Counted from the first letter of the stretch, positions 54,378 through 63,831 are shown. The stretch is 64,000 nt of DNA from Labilibaculum antarcticum (GCF_002356295.1 NZ_AP018042.1:806001-870000); one strand, 5' to 3'. Notes: generated by a model from the letters alone, not told the origin. Translations and numbers: made by a program.

Positions 54378-55550
54378 TTAGAACCAAACGCCTACACCAA
54401 AATTTACAAAATTCTTTTTCACATCATTACCGTCTTTTGACATTTGATAATCAGCTTTAACAACTGCACCCTTTGCCAAATGATAACTTACTCCCAAAAA
54501 CACTTCTTCCCGATCGTAAGCTTTATTTGCTACCATATTACCTGCCACTTTGTGATGAGTGTTGTAATTTTCGTAGCGCACAAACGGAACTAAAGCCTGC
54601 TCTTTGCCATGCAATAAATCGTATCCTGCCTCTAAGTAATAACCCTGCATTTGCTTTCCAAGATCCTTACCTGTTTTGTCATTGTATTCAGCTACATCAC
54701 TAATAAAAGAATGTATGTACTGACCCTTTAATTGCAAAGCGTTCACTTTGTAACGCACATCCATTCCAAACATACTGATTCCAACACGAGTTGAATCTGC
54801 TACAGCCTCAGCAAAATCATCATTCTTATCCAATCCATTGAACGCAGATGATTGAGTTTTACCGAAATATCCAGCCACACCAATATTTAAACCTTTCACG
54901 CCATAGTAATCAACTTTAGCTGATAATGAAGGTGATGTAAAAGTAGATTCGGCACCTTTCTGGCGGCCTTTTCTAAATCCATCGGAACCTCGAAGTACTC
55001 CTCCATCATTGTAACCATTAAATCCATTCATTACATACAATTGGTACTTTAAAGGAAATGAAGGCATACGTCCGCTAACTCCAACACCAATTTCTCGCCA
55101 TGTAGTAGGAACAATTTTATTATCTACACTTGGACGCTCAACACCATTAAAAGTAGTTGGCTCGTGATATTCATTTACAATTCCCATTGGCACCAACATT
55201 AAACCTGCTCTCAAATTCGTATTTGGACGAACATTATAGTTTAAAAATGCCTGCTCAACGTACAATTCCTTTACATGTTCATATTCAATTTCAGTTACAA
55301 ATGATGTTTTATCATTGAATTGATAACCAAAAAACAATACCATTCTATGAACATCCATATTCCCATTGTAGCGGGTATTACCGCTAACTTGTTGATTGTA
55401 GTGAATCTCACCGTATCCCCCAATACTTAATTTCTCATCTTTAGCTCTTTCTAAAATAGTCGTCCCAATACTTTTAGTCTCCTGAGCATCCTGTGCTTTA
55501 GTTGTATAAAAAGCAGCAATCATCGCCACAAATAGTAATCCTTTTTTCAT
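54378..55550 (-). CDS. Outer-membrane porin (phosphate-selective porin O/P-like)
   Basis: A 390-residue predicted beta-barrel. A signal peptide (MKKGLLFVAMIAAFYTTKAQ) is followed by a barrel with GGYGEIHYNQQVSGN, FFGYQFNDKTSFVTEIEYEH and a terminal FVNFGVGVWF that fits a barrel end (aromatic last residue). Similar proteins are annotated as porins or as family of unknown beta-barrels. The start at 55550 is preferred since it gives a clean signal peptide; an in-frame ATG ten codons earlier is possible. With the FMN-binding gene and the divergent metal permease it may form a metal or redox-related cluster. Confidence 0.8.
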   Translation of the reverse strand: MKKGLLFVAMIAAFYTTKAQDAQETKSIGTTILERAKDEKLSIGGYGEIHYNQQVSGNTRYNGNMDVHRMVLFFGYQFNDKTSFVTEIEYEHVKELYVEQAFLNYNVRPNTNLRAGLMLVPMGIVNEYHEPTTFNGVERPSVDNKIVPTTWREIGVGVSGRMPSFPLKYQLYVMNGFNGYNDGGVLRGSDGFRKGRQKGAESTFTSPSLSAKVDYYGVKGLNIGVAGYFGKTQSSAFNGLDKNDDFAEAVADSTRVGISMFGMDVRYKVNALQLKGQYIHSFISDVAEYNDKTGKDLGKQMQGYYLEAGYDLLHGKEQALVPFVRYENYNTHHKVAGNMVANKAYDREEVFLGVSYHLAKGAVVKADYQMSKDGNDVKKNFVNFGVGVWF

Positions 55551-55637
55551 CAGTTTAAAACAATTAGGTTTTAGTTTCATTGCTCAAATCATGAGCATTA
55601 TTTCATCGGCTAAATTAAACTAAGACTAAATAAACAG

Positions 55638-55659
55638 AAATACCTACATGTTGGTATTT
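55638..55659. promoter_or_regulatory. Operator-like inverted repeat between porin and metal permease genes
   Basis: AAATACC (55638-55644) pairs with GGTATTT (55653-55659) around TACATGTT. A direct repeat of TGATATAC with a 10-base period follows near 55683-55700. Both lie between divergent promoters and may bind a metal-responsive regulator. Confidence 0.45.
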
Positions 55660-55790
55660 TTAGACTGTCAGCTCTTTTATTACTGATATACCTGATATAC
55701 TTATCCAAATATTTTAATACTTTTGAGTCTGAATATGCTCCGAATTCGCTATTTACTTAAAGCATTTCGGTTACTAAGAGAAGCTCAACT

Positions 55791-57119
55791 ATGGAATATA
55801 TCAATCAGTTCTTTATCGATTTTATAGATATCTTAAATGAGATGTCCCCTTACCTAATGCTAGGTTTTTTATTTGCAGGAATCTTGAAAGTAGCTTTCCC
55901 TCAGAAATTTATCGACAAATATTTAGGTCCAAAAAATGGAAAATCCGTTTTATATGCCGCACTTCTTGGCATTCCTCTCCCCTTGTGCTCTTGCGGAGTT
56001 ATCCCTACCGGCATTTCATTTTACAAGAGCGGTGCATCCAAGGGATCATCGGTTTCTTTTTTGATTTCAACACCCCAAACTGGTGTCGACTCTATTTTAG
56101 TAACTTACTCGCTATTGGGCTTGCCTTTTGCAATTATTCGCCCATTTATAGCCTTACTAACCGGGCTGTTTGGTGGACTGCTCACCAATTATTTTGATAA
56201 AGATGAAAAGCCAATACCTGAAATAAGTACAGAATCTTGTTGTTCAAGCGAAAAAGAATCGGACTGTGGATGTGATGAAGATTGTAATACCGATTCGACA
56301 AAGAAAAGATCACCAATTTACACCATGTTTAAATATGCTTTTGTAGATTTCCTGCAAGACATTTCGAAGTGGTTGATTATTGGACTTTTATTGGCTGCTG
56401 TAATTTCAGTGCTAATTCCTGACGATTTTTTCTCAAGTTATATTGGAAATGATTTTATTGGAATGCTGGTAATTCTTGTCGCATCTATTCCTCTTTACAT
56501 TTGCGCAACTTCATCGGTTCCCGTAGCAGCCATTTTAATGATGAAAGGTATTTCTCCAGGTGCCGCCTTGGTATTCCTGATGGCGGGTCCGGCGACCAAT
56601 GCAGCTACCATCACAGTACTAAATAAAGTTCTAGGTAAAAAAACAATGTGGTCTTACTTAATTTCAATTATTTTGGGTGCATTGCTTTTCGGACTATTAA
56701 TTGATAATGTATTTCCAAGGGAATGGTTCACTATTGGACCTTTGCATGATCACATGGGAGCACATGAAGGACATTGGATGCTTCCTAAATGGCTTCAGTG
56801 GGGAAGCAGTATTTCATTAGTTCTACTGATAATTAATGGCTATTTCCAAAAGTATATTTCCGGAAAAAGTGAACCTAAAGCTGTTGAAACCAATACAATT
56901 AGTAATGAAAAATTAGTTACTGTAAATGGAATGAGCTGTAATCACTGTAAAAACAGTGTGGAAAAACACATTGGAGCTATAAAAAATGTTGCTGTTGCCG
57001 AAGTAAATCTAGAGCAAAAACTTTTACGAATAAAAGGTGAAAACATCAGCTTAAAAATCATTAAAAAAGAAATCGAAAGTCTTGGTTTTGAATTTGGAGG
57101 AGAAGTAAAAAAGGATTAA
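55791..57119 (+). CDS. SO_0444/ArsP-family metal efflux permease with C-terminal HMA domain
   Basis: A 442-residue inner-membrane permease of the DUF318 type, which includes Cu/Zn exporters and ArsP. The two halves of the transport domain show the paired cysteine motifs: PLPLCSCGVIPTG in the first and PLYICATSSVPVAAI in the second. Between them a cytoplasmic loop (about residues 142-172) is rich in Cys, Asp and Glu (CCSSEKESDCGCDEDC), as in metal-sensing loops. A histidine-rich loop (HDHMGAHEGHW) precedes the last helix. Residues about 375-440 are an HMA metal-binding domain with GMSCNHCKNSV. The substrate metal is unknown; Cu, Zn or As are candidates. Confidence 0.88.
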   Translation: MEYINQFFIDFIDILNEMSPYLMLGFLFAGILKVAFPQKFIDKYLGPKNGKSVLYAALLGIPLPLCSCGVIPTGISFYKSGASKGSSVSFLISTPQTGVDSILVTYSLLGLPFAIIRPFIALLTGLFGGLLTNYFDKDEKPIPEISTESCCSSEKESDCGCDEDCNTDSTKKRSPIYTMFKYAFVDFLQDISKWLIIGLLLAAVISVLIPDDFFSSYIGNDFIGMLVILVASIPLYICATSSVPVAAILMMKGISPGAALVFLMAGPATNAATITVLNKVLGKKTMWSYLISIILGALLFGLLIDNVFPREWFTIGPLHDHMGAHEGHWMLPKWLQWGSSISLVLLIINGYFQKYISGKSEPKAVETNTISNEKLVTVNGMSCNHCKNSVEKHIGAIKNVAVAEVNLEQKLLRIKGENISLKIIKKEIESLGFEFGGEVKKD

Positions 57120-57133
57120 AAAATCACTTTCAA

Positions 57134-57180
57134 TAAGCAAAAATTCCTTTTACAAGGATTACGCGTGCAAACTTTGCTTA
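57134..57180. repeat. Stem-loop after the metal permease gene
   Basis: TAAGCAAA (57134-57141) pairs with TTTGCTTA (57173-57180) and encloses an inner TCCTT/AAGGA stem. No T run follows on the plus strand. Confidence 0.5.
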
Positions 57181-57575
57181 AAAAAGTCTCTATTTTGGAT
57201 CTATCATAGTCTAATTTCAGCAATTCCTTAAAAATCCCTTACTTGTTCTTCAACACACTTGGCGATTTTTACCCATTTTCACCTATTTTCGATATTCTCT
57301 TAAAAAATAGCGGCTACACGGTTAGATTAACTCATCCTAATGCGTTGACCTATAGTGGTCTGTGACGATACTGCAAGGTGCTTATTTATGATCGTCACAT
57401 ACAGACATCTTTATATTTAATTACTTGAAAACTTCGAAATTTTGATTACTTTTAAATGTTCTACAACACATCCCTGTTGTACATTATTCTTTTTGGGGAA
57501 ATATTTCTCTAACTATCAGAAGGATTAGTTGATTAAAAACAAAGCTGTTACAGGCTTTTAAACGAAGACCAAAAT
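57181..57575. other. Intergenic region before the biotin carboxylase gene
   Basis: Contains a 9-bp perfect inverted repeat, TGTGACGAT at 57362-57370 and ATCGTCACA at 57392-57400, separated by 21 bases, with a further partial GTCTG/CAGAC outside it. No gene and no clear TAnnTTTG element were seen. Confidence 0.55.
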
Positions 57576-59099
57576 ATGATCAAGAAGATTTCAAAAGTCC
57601 TTGTTGCAAATCGAGGAGAAATTGCTCTGCGTGTCATGCGCTCATGTAGGGAATTGGGAATTCTTTCTGTTGCTGTTTACTCCGATGTGGACCGAACCTC
57701 TATGCATGTTCGATATGCGGATCAGGCCATTCACATTGGACCGGCAACATCAGCAGAAAGTTATTTGAATATTGACAAAATTATAGACGCGGCCAAACGT
57801 GTAAAAGCAGATGCCATTCATCCGGGTTATGGTTTTTTAAGCGAAAATGCTGAATTCTCCAGACGCTGTGAGAAAGAAGGAATCATTTTCATAGGTCCAA
57901 CTCCTGAAGTAATTGGGACGATGGGAGACAAAATAACCGCTCGCAAAACCATGATTACAAGCGGTGTACCTGTAGTTCCCGGCACTAAAGAAAACCTTAA
58001 GGATGAATCTACAATACTTAAAACAGTTCGTGAAATTGGTTTGCCCGTAATGATTAAAGCCTCGGCTGGTGGTGGCGGAAAAGGAATGCGAATGATCGAC
58101 AAAGAAGAGAACATTCTGGAAGGACTAAGAGCGGCCAAATCGGAAGCCATGGCCTCCTTTGGTGATGATGCTGTCTATATCGAAAAATACATTTCGTCTC
58201 CACATCACATCGAGTTTCAAATCTTAGGTGATAAACACGGGAATGTAATTCATCTCTGCGAAAGAGAATGTTCGGTTCAGCGGCGACATCAGAAAGTTGT
58301 AGAGGAAACTCCTTCTCCGCTAATGACCCCTGAATTAAGAGCGCAAATGGGTGAGCATGCAGTTGCTGCTGCAAAGGCTGTTAATTATCACGGTGCTGGC
58401 ACCATCGAGTTTTTAGTAGACAATGACCACAACTACTACTTCCTCGAAATGAATACCCGATTACAAGTAGAGCATCCTATCACCGAAAGGGTAACCGGAT
58501 ACGATCTTGTGAAACAGCAAATTTTAATTGCTGAAGGTCATGAATTAAAAATAAAGCAAGAAGATGTTTTTCAGTTTGGACATGCAATCGAATGCAGAAT
58601 TTATGCTGAAGATACCGACAACAATTTCATGCCGAGTCCTGGCGTGATTACCCACATTACCGAACCAATGGGACTTGGTGTTCGAACAGATGGCTACGTT
58701 TATGAAGGATATGAAATTCCAATTCACTACGACCCTATGATCTCCAAACTAATTGTTTGGGCAAGAACAAGAGAAGAAGCAATCGAAAGAATGCGCCGAG
58801 CTCTATATGAATACAAAATTACCGGTGTAAAAACATCAATCAAATACCTGGAAAAAATCATGGATTGTCCCGACTTTAGAAACGGAACGTATAATACTCA
58901 CTTTATTCAAGACAACGAAGATTTTCTTCTGGCTCCTGATGAAGCAAAGCAATCTTTTGAAGATCTCGCCATAGTTACTGCCTTTATCGACTATCACCGC
59001 AAACTTAAAAACACTCAAATTAGTTCTAACTCAGCAACACACAGTAAGTGGAAAGAATTTGGACGCAGAAGAGGAATGTTTAGAGCAAGTGAAAATTAA
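57576..59099 (+). CDS. Biotin carboxylase subunit of an acyl-CoA carboxylase
   Basis: An ATP-grasp enzyme that carboxylates the biotin carrier. The 507-residue protein has ISKVLVANRGEIALRVMRSCRELG, KASAGGGGKGMRMID, ECSVQRRHQKVVEETPSPLM, FLEMNTRLQVEHPITE and AIECRIYAED, all standard for this subunit (AccC/PccA/PycA-like). It starts a three-gene operon with a carrier protein and a carboxyltransferase. The carboxyltransferase is of the propionyl/acetyl-CoA type, so this is most likely an acyl-CoA carboxylase rather than a pyruvate carboxylase. Substrate preference cannot be settled by reading. Confidence 0.93.
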   Translation: MIKKISKVLVANRGEIALRVMRSCRELGILSVAVYSDVDRTSMHVRYADQAIHIGPATSAESYLNIDKIIDAAKRVKADAIHPGYGFLSENAEFSRRCEKEGIIFIGPTPEVIGTMGDKITARKTMITSGVPVVPGTKENLKDESTILKTVREIGLPVMIKASAGGGGKGMRMIDKEENILEGLRAAKSEAMASFGDDAVYIEKYISSPHHIEFQILGDKHGNVIHLCERECSVQRRHQKVVEETPSPLMTPELRAQMGEHAVAAAKAVNYHGAGTIEFLVDNDHNYYFLEMNTRLQVEHPITERVTGYDLVKQQILIAEGHELKIKQEDVFQFGHAIECRIYAEDTDNNFMPSPGVITHITEPMGLGVRTDGYVYEGYEIPIHYDPMISKLIVWARTREEAIERMRRALYEYKITGVKTSIKYLEKIMDCPDFRNGTYNTHFIQDNEDFLLAPDEAKQSFEDLAIVTAFIDYHRKLKNTQISSNSATHSKWKEFGRRRGMFRASEN

Positions 59100-59122
59100 A
59101 GGATAAACAAAAAAATAATAAG

Positions 59123-59632
59123 ATGGCAATAGAAATAAAATTAGGAGAACGCTTGGCAAAAGTCGAACTTCTTGCCGAAGATGGAAATCAGATCAAAATA
59201 ATGGTCGATTCCAAGGAATATGATCTGGACATGCATCAGGTTGAAAATGGAGTTTACTCTGTACTGTATAAAGGCCGTTCGTATAATGTGGAATTAATTG
59301 AAACCGAATCACATAAAAAGTATTCGGTCAACACTTTCTATCATTCTTATGATGCAGAAATTATTGATGCAGAAACAAAATATCTGCAAGCTAGAAATTC
59401 TGGTAATCTGGAAGCTGCAGAGAGTACAATTACTTCACCAATGCCAGGAAAAGTTGTAAAAATTCCCGTTGAATTGGGTAGCGAAGTCAAAAAGGGAGAT
59501 ACCGTAATTATTGTATCAGCCATGAAGATGGAAAGTGAATACAAAGCCATGAAAGATGGTATTGTAAAAGAAATCTTTGTTCGTGAAGAAGATATCATTG
59601 ACGGAAATCAACCATTAGTGTTTATTGACTAA
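59123..59632 (+). CDS. Biotin carboxyl carrier protein of the acyl-CoA carboxylase
   Basis: A 169-residue carrier. The biotin site is Lys135 in VSAMKMESEYK. The N-terminal 90 residues are a separate beta domain (EIKLGERLAKVELLAEDG, SYDAEIIDAETKYLQ), which resembles the interface domain of propionyl-CoA carboxylase carriers, followed by a biotinyl domain beginning SPMPGKVVKIPVELGSEV. It lies 23 bases after the biotin carboxylase gene and 86 bases before the carboxyltransferase gene. Confidence 0.93.
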   Translation: MAIEIKLGERLAKVELLAEDGNQIKIMVDSKEYDLDMHQVENGVYSVLYKGRSYNVELIETESHKKYSVNTFYHSYDAEIIDAETKYLQARNSGNLEAAESTITSPMPGKVVKIPVELGSEVKKGDTVIIVSAMKMESEYKAMKDGIVKEIFVREEDIIDGNQPLVFID

Positions 59633-59718
59633 GACAAATAGGTTAAATTTTTAATAACAACCTGTTACCCATATTTTTAATCAAAAACGAATTTGGATAA
59701 CAAAAACAGTTACAAGAA

Positions 59719-61254
59719 ATGTTGACACTTGAAGACAAAATCAAAAAATTTGAAGAATTAAATAAAGCCGCCGAAGCAGGTGGTGGTGCAGATAGAATTG
59801 CCAAACATCACGCTGATGGCAAAAAAACTGCCAGAGAAAGAATCATGGATCTTTTAGATCCCGAAACTTTTACAGAAGTTGATAAGATGGTGACACATCG
59901 TTCCACCGATTTTGGCATGGAAAAAAACAAAATACCTGGTGATGGAGTGGTTTGTGGCTACGGTAAAATTGATAGCCGACTGGTATATGTTTTCGCTCAG
60001 GACTTCACTGTTTTTGGTGGGTCGTTGAGTAGCGCCAACGCTGATAAAATTGTTAAAATCACAAAACTAGCCATGAAAATGGGAGCTCCCATTATTGGTT
60101 TGAATGATTCCGGTGGCGCACGAATTCAGGAAGGTGTGCAGAGTTTAGCTGGTTATGCTGATATTTTCTATCAAAATGTTAGAGGATCAGGTGTAATTCC
60201 GCAGATTTCTGCTATTATGGGTCCTTGTGCCGGTGGTGCTGTCTACTCTCCCGCTCTTACTGATTTTATAATGATGGTAAAGGATACAAGCTACATGTTT
60301 GTTACCGGACCAGATGTAATAAAAACAGTAACTCACGAGGAAGTTACCAAAGAAGAACTGGGAGGAGCAATAACTCACAATTCTAAAAGTGGTGTTGCTC
60401 ATTTCACTGCGGATAACGACGAACAAGCCATGATGATGCTTCGTGAACTGATTAGCTTTCTTCCTTCTAATAATATGGAAGATCCGCCAATAAAGCCTTG
60501 TACCGATAATATTCATCGTGAAGATGAGAAGCTTCAGACAATGGTTCCTGTTGATCCAAACAAACCATACAATATTAAAGATATTATTGAGACCGTGGTT
60601 GATGATCACAACTTTTTTGAAGTAATGCCATTGTATGCTCAAAACATATGCATTGGTTTTGCCAGACTAGGTGGAAAACCGGTAGGAATTGTAGCAAATA
60701 ATCCAGCGTTTATGGCTGGTGTTTTAGATATCAACAGTTCGGTTAAGGCCGCTAGGTTTGTGCGTTTTTGCGATGCTTTCAATATTCCATTAATCACTTT
60801 CGTGGATGTTCCAGGATTTCTGCCAGGTACAGCTCAGGAATTTGGTGGAATTATTAAGCATGGTGCGAAACTATTATATGCTTTTGCAGAAGCTACGGTT
60901 CCAAAAATCACTTTGATTACACGTAAAGCATACGGTGGTGCATATGATGTAATGGCTTCGAAACACATTGGAGCGGATATCAATTATTCCTATCCAACGG
61001 GCGAAATTGCCGTTATGGGTGCCGAAGGTGCTGTGAATATTATGAACAAAGGACTCACCGAATCGGAAAGAGCAGCTGCCATTGAAGATTACCGTGATAA
61101 GTTTGCAAATCCATACAAAGCTGCTGAATTGGGATATATCGATGAAATTATTCAGCCTAAACAAACCCGTTATAAATTGATTCAGGCTTTGGATATGTGT
61201 GCCAATAAGAGCGAACAAAACCCACCTAAAAAACATGGTAATATACCATTATAA
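59719..61254 (+). CDS. pccB: Acyl-CoA carboxylase carboxyltransferase (propionyl-CoA carboxylase beta-like)
   Basis: A 511-residue carboxyltransferase with [74 protein letters not shown] and C-terminal [11 protein letters not shown]. It is a clear paralog of the mmdA-like gene at 29388, but here it is joined to a biotin carboxylase and a carrier, so it should run the ATP-dependent carboxylation of propionyl-CoA or acetyl-CoA. It is the last gene of the operon, followed by a terminator. Confidence 0.93.
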   Translation: MLTLEDKIKKFEELNKAAEAGGGADRIAKHHADGKKTARERIMDLLDPETFTEVDKMVTHRSTDFGMEKNKIPGDGVVCGYGKIDSRLVYVFAQDFTVFGGSLSSANADKIVKITKLAMKMGAPIIGLNDSGGARIQEGVQSLAGYADIFYQNVRGSGVIPQISAIMGPCAGGAVYSPALTDFIMMVKDTSYMFVTGPDVIKTVTHEEVTKEELGGAITHNSKSGVAHFTADNDEQAMMMLRELISFLPSNNMEDPPIKPCTDNIHREDEKLQTMVPVDPNKPYNIKDIIETVVDDHNFFEVMPLYAQNICIGFARLGGKPVGIVANNPAFMAGVLDINSSVKAARFVRFCDAFNIPLITFVDVPGFLPGTAQEFGGIIKHGAKLLYAFAEATVPKITLITRKAYGGAYDVMASKHIGADINYSYPTGEIAVMGAEGAVNIMNKGLTESERAAAIEDYRDKFANPYKAAELGYIDEIIQPKQTRYKLIQALDMCANKSEQNPPKKHGNIPL

Positions 61255-61281
61255 AAAAGGATTAAACGACTCATGAAAAGG

Positions 61282-61310
61282 AAGCACAGCAATATTGGCT
61301 GTGCTTTTTC
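61282..61310 (+). terminator. Intrinsic terminator of the acyl-CoA carboxylase operon
   Basis: Perfect 9-bp stem AAGCACAGC (61282-61290) with GCTGTGCTT (61298-61306), then T residues. Confidence 0.92.
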
Positions 61311-61637
61311 TTTCCCAATGTATTCATAAATTGAATTAAACACAATTAATAAAATCAGGCAAAGAACTAAAAACCTTACTGAATATTTTTCTGAATTCTG
61401 ATGATCTGTGTTAGAGAAGCTTTGTATGGCACCATATCGTAACCAATAAAATATATAAATCCACGCTTGCCACACTCTCATCATCAGAGCAAACGATTGT
61501 GGTCAATGACGAAAACAATTTCGACATGATAAATATTGAGCTACGTAAATTAAACACAAAAAGCTAAGATATAAATAACTCTCCTAAATCAGCGATTTCG
61601 TAAATTAGATAGAAATTAACTATTTAACCCAGAAGCT
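61311..61637. other. Intergenic region before the 90-residue gene
   Basis: AT-rich. No clear gene, hairpin or TAnnTTTG element was found. A minus-strand 100-codon frame (61182-61484) runs through the terminator into the carboxyltransferase gene and is taken to be chance. Confidence 0.45.
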
Positions 61638-61910
61638 ATGGATATTAAAAATGAAGAACTTAGAGATGTTTGTGTTGAAGCATTAGATTGTCTAAATAAG
61701 CCAGGAAACGGAGCATACGATGAATTAAAATCAAAATTAGAGTACGTTATTGGTAGCTATAACTACGATAAAAACCCTGTTGGTCTATTCGAAATTGGTC
61801 ACCTTGCCCTTGCTGCTCTCGAAGAAATTAGTGCTGATAAACCACGCAAAGTAAAAAAAGTACTTCTGAAAAATTTAAAAGAAAGCTTACTTCAAAAAGT
61901 TGAAGCTTAA
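61638..61910 (+). CDS. Small conserved-looking protein, unknown function
   Basis: A 90-residue soluble, mostly helical protein: EELRDVCVEALDCLNKPGNG, AYDELKSKLEYVIGSYNYDKNP, then LFEIGHLALAALEEISADKP and a basic end (RKVKKVLLKNLKESLLQKV). It has a GNGAYDELKSKLE stretch that looks well folded and no membrane part. It has its own terminator right after the stop and no obvious partner gene. No family was recognised; it could be a small regulator or adaptor. Confidence 0.7.
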   Translation: MDIKNEELRDVCVEALDCLNKPGNGAYDELKSKLEYVIGSYNYDKNPVGLFEIGHLALAALEEISADKPRKVKKVLLKNLKESLLQKVEA

Positions 61911-61923
61911 AAAAAATTAATTA

Positions 61924-61957
61924 AAAAGAGCTTGTCCAATTATGAACAAGCTCTTTT
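61924..61957 (+). terminator. Intrinsic terminator after the 90-residue gene
   Basis: Perfect 12-bp stem AAAAGAGCTTGT (61924-61935) with ACAAGCTCTTTT (61946-61957) around a 10-base loop. Confidence 0.92.
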
Positions 61958-62445
61958 CCATTTCTCCTCCTTTAAAAACGATATTCTGCTTTTTGCAATT
62001 CCTTTACAGAATTTATTAGTTGATTTGGATCCAATTATTTTGCCATAAATTAATAGATCTTCACTCGAATCTCTTTAGCCTTTTTGGTATCCATTCTATC
62101 AAAGGAATATCCTCCAGCCACATCCTTGAATGTTTCCTATTCAAAATGGATTATTTGAGAAATCAAGCTAATAAAAAAACGTTTACTAAACAGAATTTAG
62201 GCATTAGAGGTAAACGTTAAATATTATCGGTGCTCTACACCTATTGGCATGTGTACATTGAGTACAGAGTACCCTAATATTTGTAGTATGGAAGTTTTTT
62301 AATAAAGGCAGGTTTAGATCACCCAAATATTTGTAGCAATTCTGATTACGAATACATTGAGCTGCAGAGCACCGAGAATATTTGTAGTACCAAAACTTGT
62401 TTGTGAAAGAAGGTGCGAAGCACTGTAATATCAATTTAGCATCAA
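61958..62445. other. Non-coding region before tilS (includes a 50-bp-period repeat block)
   Basis: No convincing gene. Contains an inverted repeat AACGTTTAC (62178-62186) / GTAAACGTT (62210-62218) and, right after it, the repeat block annotated separately. The short open frames on both strands here have no family match. Confidence 0.6.
62254..62427. repeat. Degenerate repeat block with 50-bp period
   Basis: Three copies of AATATTTGTAGYA lie at 62276, 62326 and 62377. Each is preceded by a small hairpin-like element ending in ACC: GTAC-AGA-GTACC (62262), GTTT-AGA-TCACC (62312), CTGC-AGA-GCACC (62362), with a fourth, GTGC-GAA-GCACT, at 62413. The ACC/ACT positions 62271, 62321, 62371 and 62422 are 50, 50 and 51 bases apart. 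A longer copy pair starts at TACATTGAG (62254 and 62353). Confidence 0.75.
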
Positions 62446-63768
62446 CTACGCCAATTCCAATCGAAATATTTTGGTTGTAGCCTTGGTGATCTTGAAGCGG
62501 TCATCCATGCGATGACCAACAACCCACACAATTTTACTGCCCGAAATCAATAACCAAGTGTCTTCCTTATCCTGCATAGAGAATTTTTGATCGATGAAGA
62601 AATCGGAAATCTTCTTCTTACCCTTCATGCCAATTGGACGAAAAGAATCCCCTTCTTTCCATTTTCTTAAAATTAGCGGGAACTTAAGAAGATTCGAATC
62701 TAAACATGCAATTTTCTGATCAGTGGGAAATTTAAATCCTGTTGTTCTATCCAATTTTGAAATTTTTATTTCAAGAGGTATTTTTAGCAGGCTATCCTCC
62801 TCAGCGATAGAATATTCATTTTTATTGCTTTCCGAAATCTCAGTAAGAATTAAATACTCCCGGTCGCGAAGCAATTGATGTGTTGCCGAATAAAATAACT
62901 TCCCCGAAATTCCATGAATAGATTCTGCAATCTGACGAACATCACGATGATGAAAACCATATGGAGATAAAAGCTCGAACAAATTAGAAACAGGGGCAAG
63001 CAACTCTTTAAGTTTTGGAATTGATATCAACAATTGATTCTCCCGAGTAAAAACCAAATGCAAGCGGTTCTCTTCAATAACCAGGTTGTAAATCTGCTCA
63101 ACTTCACGAAAGCGTTGAACATTCTCCGTCATAGTAGTACGAATGGCCGGATTTATCTCCTCCAAAACAGGCATTATCTGATGACGGATTTTATTCCGAA
63201 CATAATCGGTTTCGGCGTTCGTAGAATCCTCTCTAAACTCAATCGAATTCTCTTTTGCATATTTTAGCAATTGCTTACGAGGAAATGGCAGTAGCGGACG
63301 AACAATCTTCCCTAACTTCGATTTGATTCCTGATAAGCCATGAATACCCGTTCCCCGAGCCAAATTAATAAGCACCGTTTCGGCCACATCATCGGCATGG
63401 TGACCTATGGCAATATACTTGTAATCAAAAGCTTCTCTTAAATCTTCAAACCACTTGTAACGAAGATCCCGAGCAGCCATTTCAATAGAAATTTTATTCT
63501 CTGCAGCGTATGTTTTAGTGTCAAAATCTTTTGAATAAAAAGGCAGGCCCTTCTCCCTTGCCAAATTCTTTACAAATTCAAAATCACCATCCGATTCATC
63601 GCTTCGCAAATGAAAATTACAATGCGCTACTCCACATTCAACCTCCATTTCGCAAAGAAGATTGAGCAAAACAACGGAGTCTACTCCACCGCTTACCGTA
63701 ACCAATATTTTTTCATCACGGTAAAATAATTTTTCTTCTTCTACAAAACGGACAATTTTACGCAGCAT
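62446..63768 (-). CDS. tilS: tRNA(Ile)-lysidine synthase
   Basis: Modifies C34 of the CAU-anticodon tRNA-Ile to lysidine so that it reads AUA codons. The 440-residue protein has the PP-loop SGGVDS (residues 26-31 in VTVSGGVDSVVLLN), VAHCNFHLRSDESDGD, IAIGHHADDVAETVLINLARGTG, VRPLLPF and REDSTNAETDYVRNKIRHQIMP, and a C-terminal domain with WKEGDSFRPIGMKGKKKISDFFIDQK. It is an essential enzyme. It runs downstream of a pabB-like gene on the same strand, 63 bases apart. Confidence 0.95.
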   Translation of the reverse strand: MLRKIVRFVEEEKLFYRDEKILVTVSGGVDSVVLLNLLCEMEVECGVAHCNFHLRSDESDGDFEFVKNLAREKGLPFYSKDFDTKTYAAENKISIEMAARDLRYKWFEDLREAFDYKYIAIGHHADDVAETVLINLARGTGIHGLSGIKSKLGKIVRPLLPFPRKQLLKYAKENSIEFREDSTNAETDYVRNKIRHQIMPVLEEINPAIRTTMTENVQRFREVEQIYNLVIEENRLHLVFTRENQLLISIPKLKELLAPVSNLFELLSPYGFHHRDVRQIAESIHGISGKLFYSATHQLLRDREYLILTEISESNKNEYSIAEEDSLLKIPLEIKISKLDRTTGFKFPTDQKIACLDSNLLKFPLILRKWKEGDSFRPIGMKGKKKISDFFIDQKFSMQDKEDTWLLISGSKIVWVVGHRMDDRFKITKATTKIFRLELA

Positions 63769-63831
63769 TAATTAAGAGTTAATGATTTAATATGAGTTTT
63801 GAATTACAAGGATTTAAAGTTAAGAAATCCC

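Noticed and set aside
60187-60642. 151-codon minus-strand frame inside the carboxyltransferase gene
   Set aside because: Antisense shadow of a conserved gene; no independent support.
61182-61484. 100-codon minus-strand hydrophobic frame
   Set aside because: It runs through the carboxyltransferase 3' end and its terminator; the hydrophobicity follows from the AT-rich base composition.
62020-62434. Two short opposite frames before tilS
   Set aside because: They lie in a repeat-rich non-coding stretch and show no protein family features.
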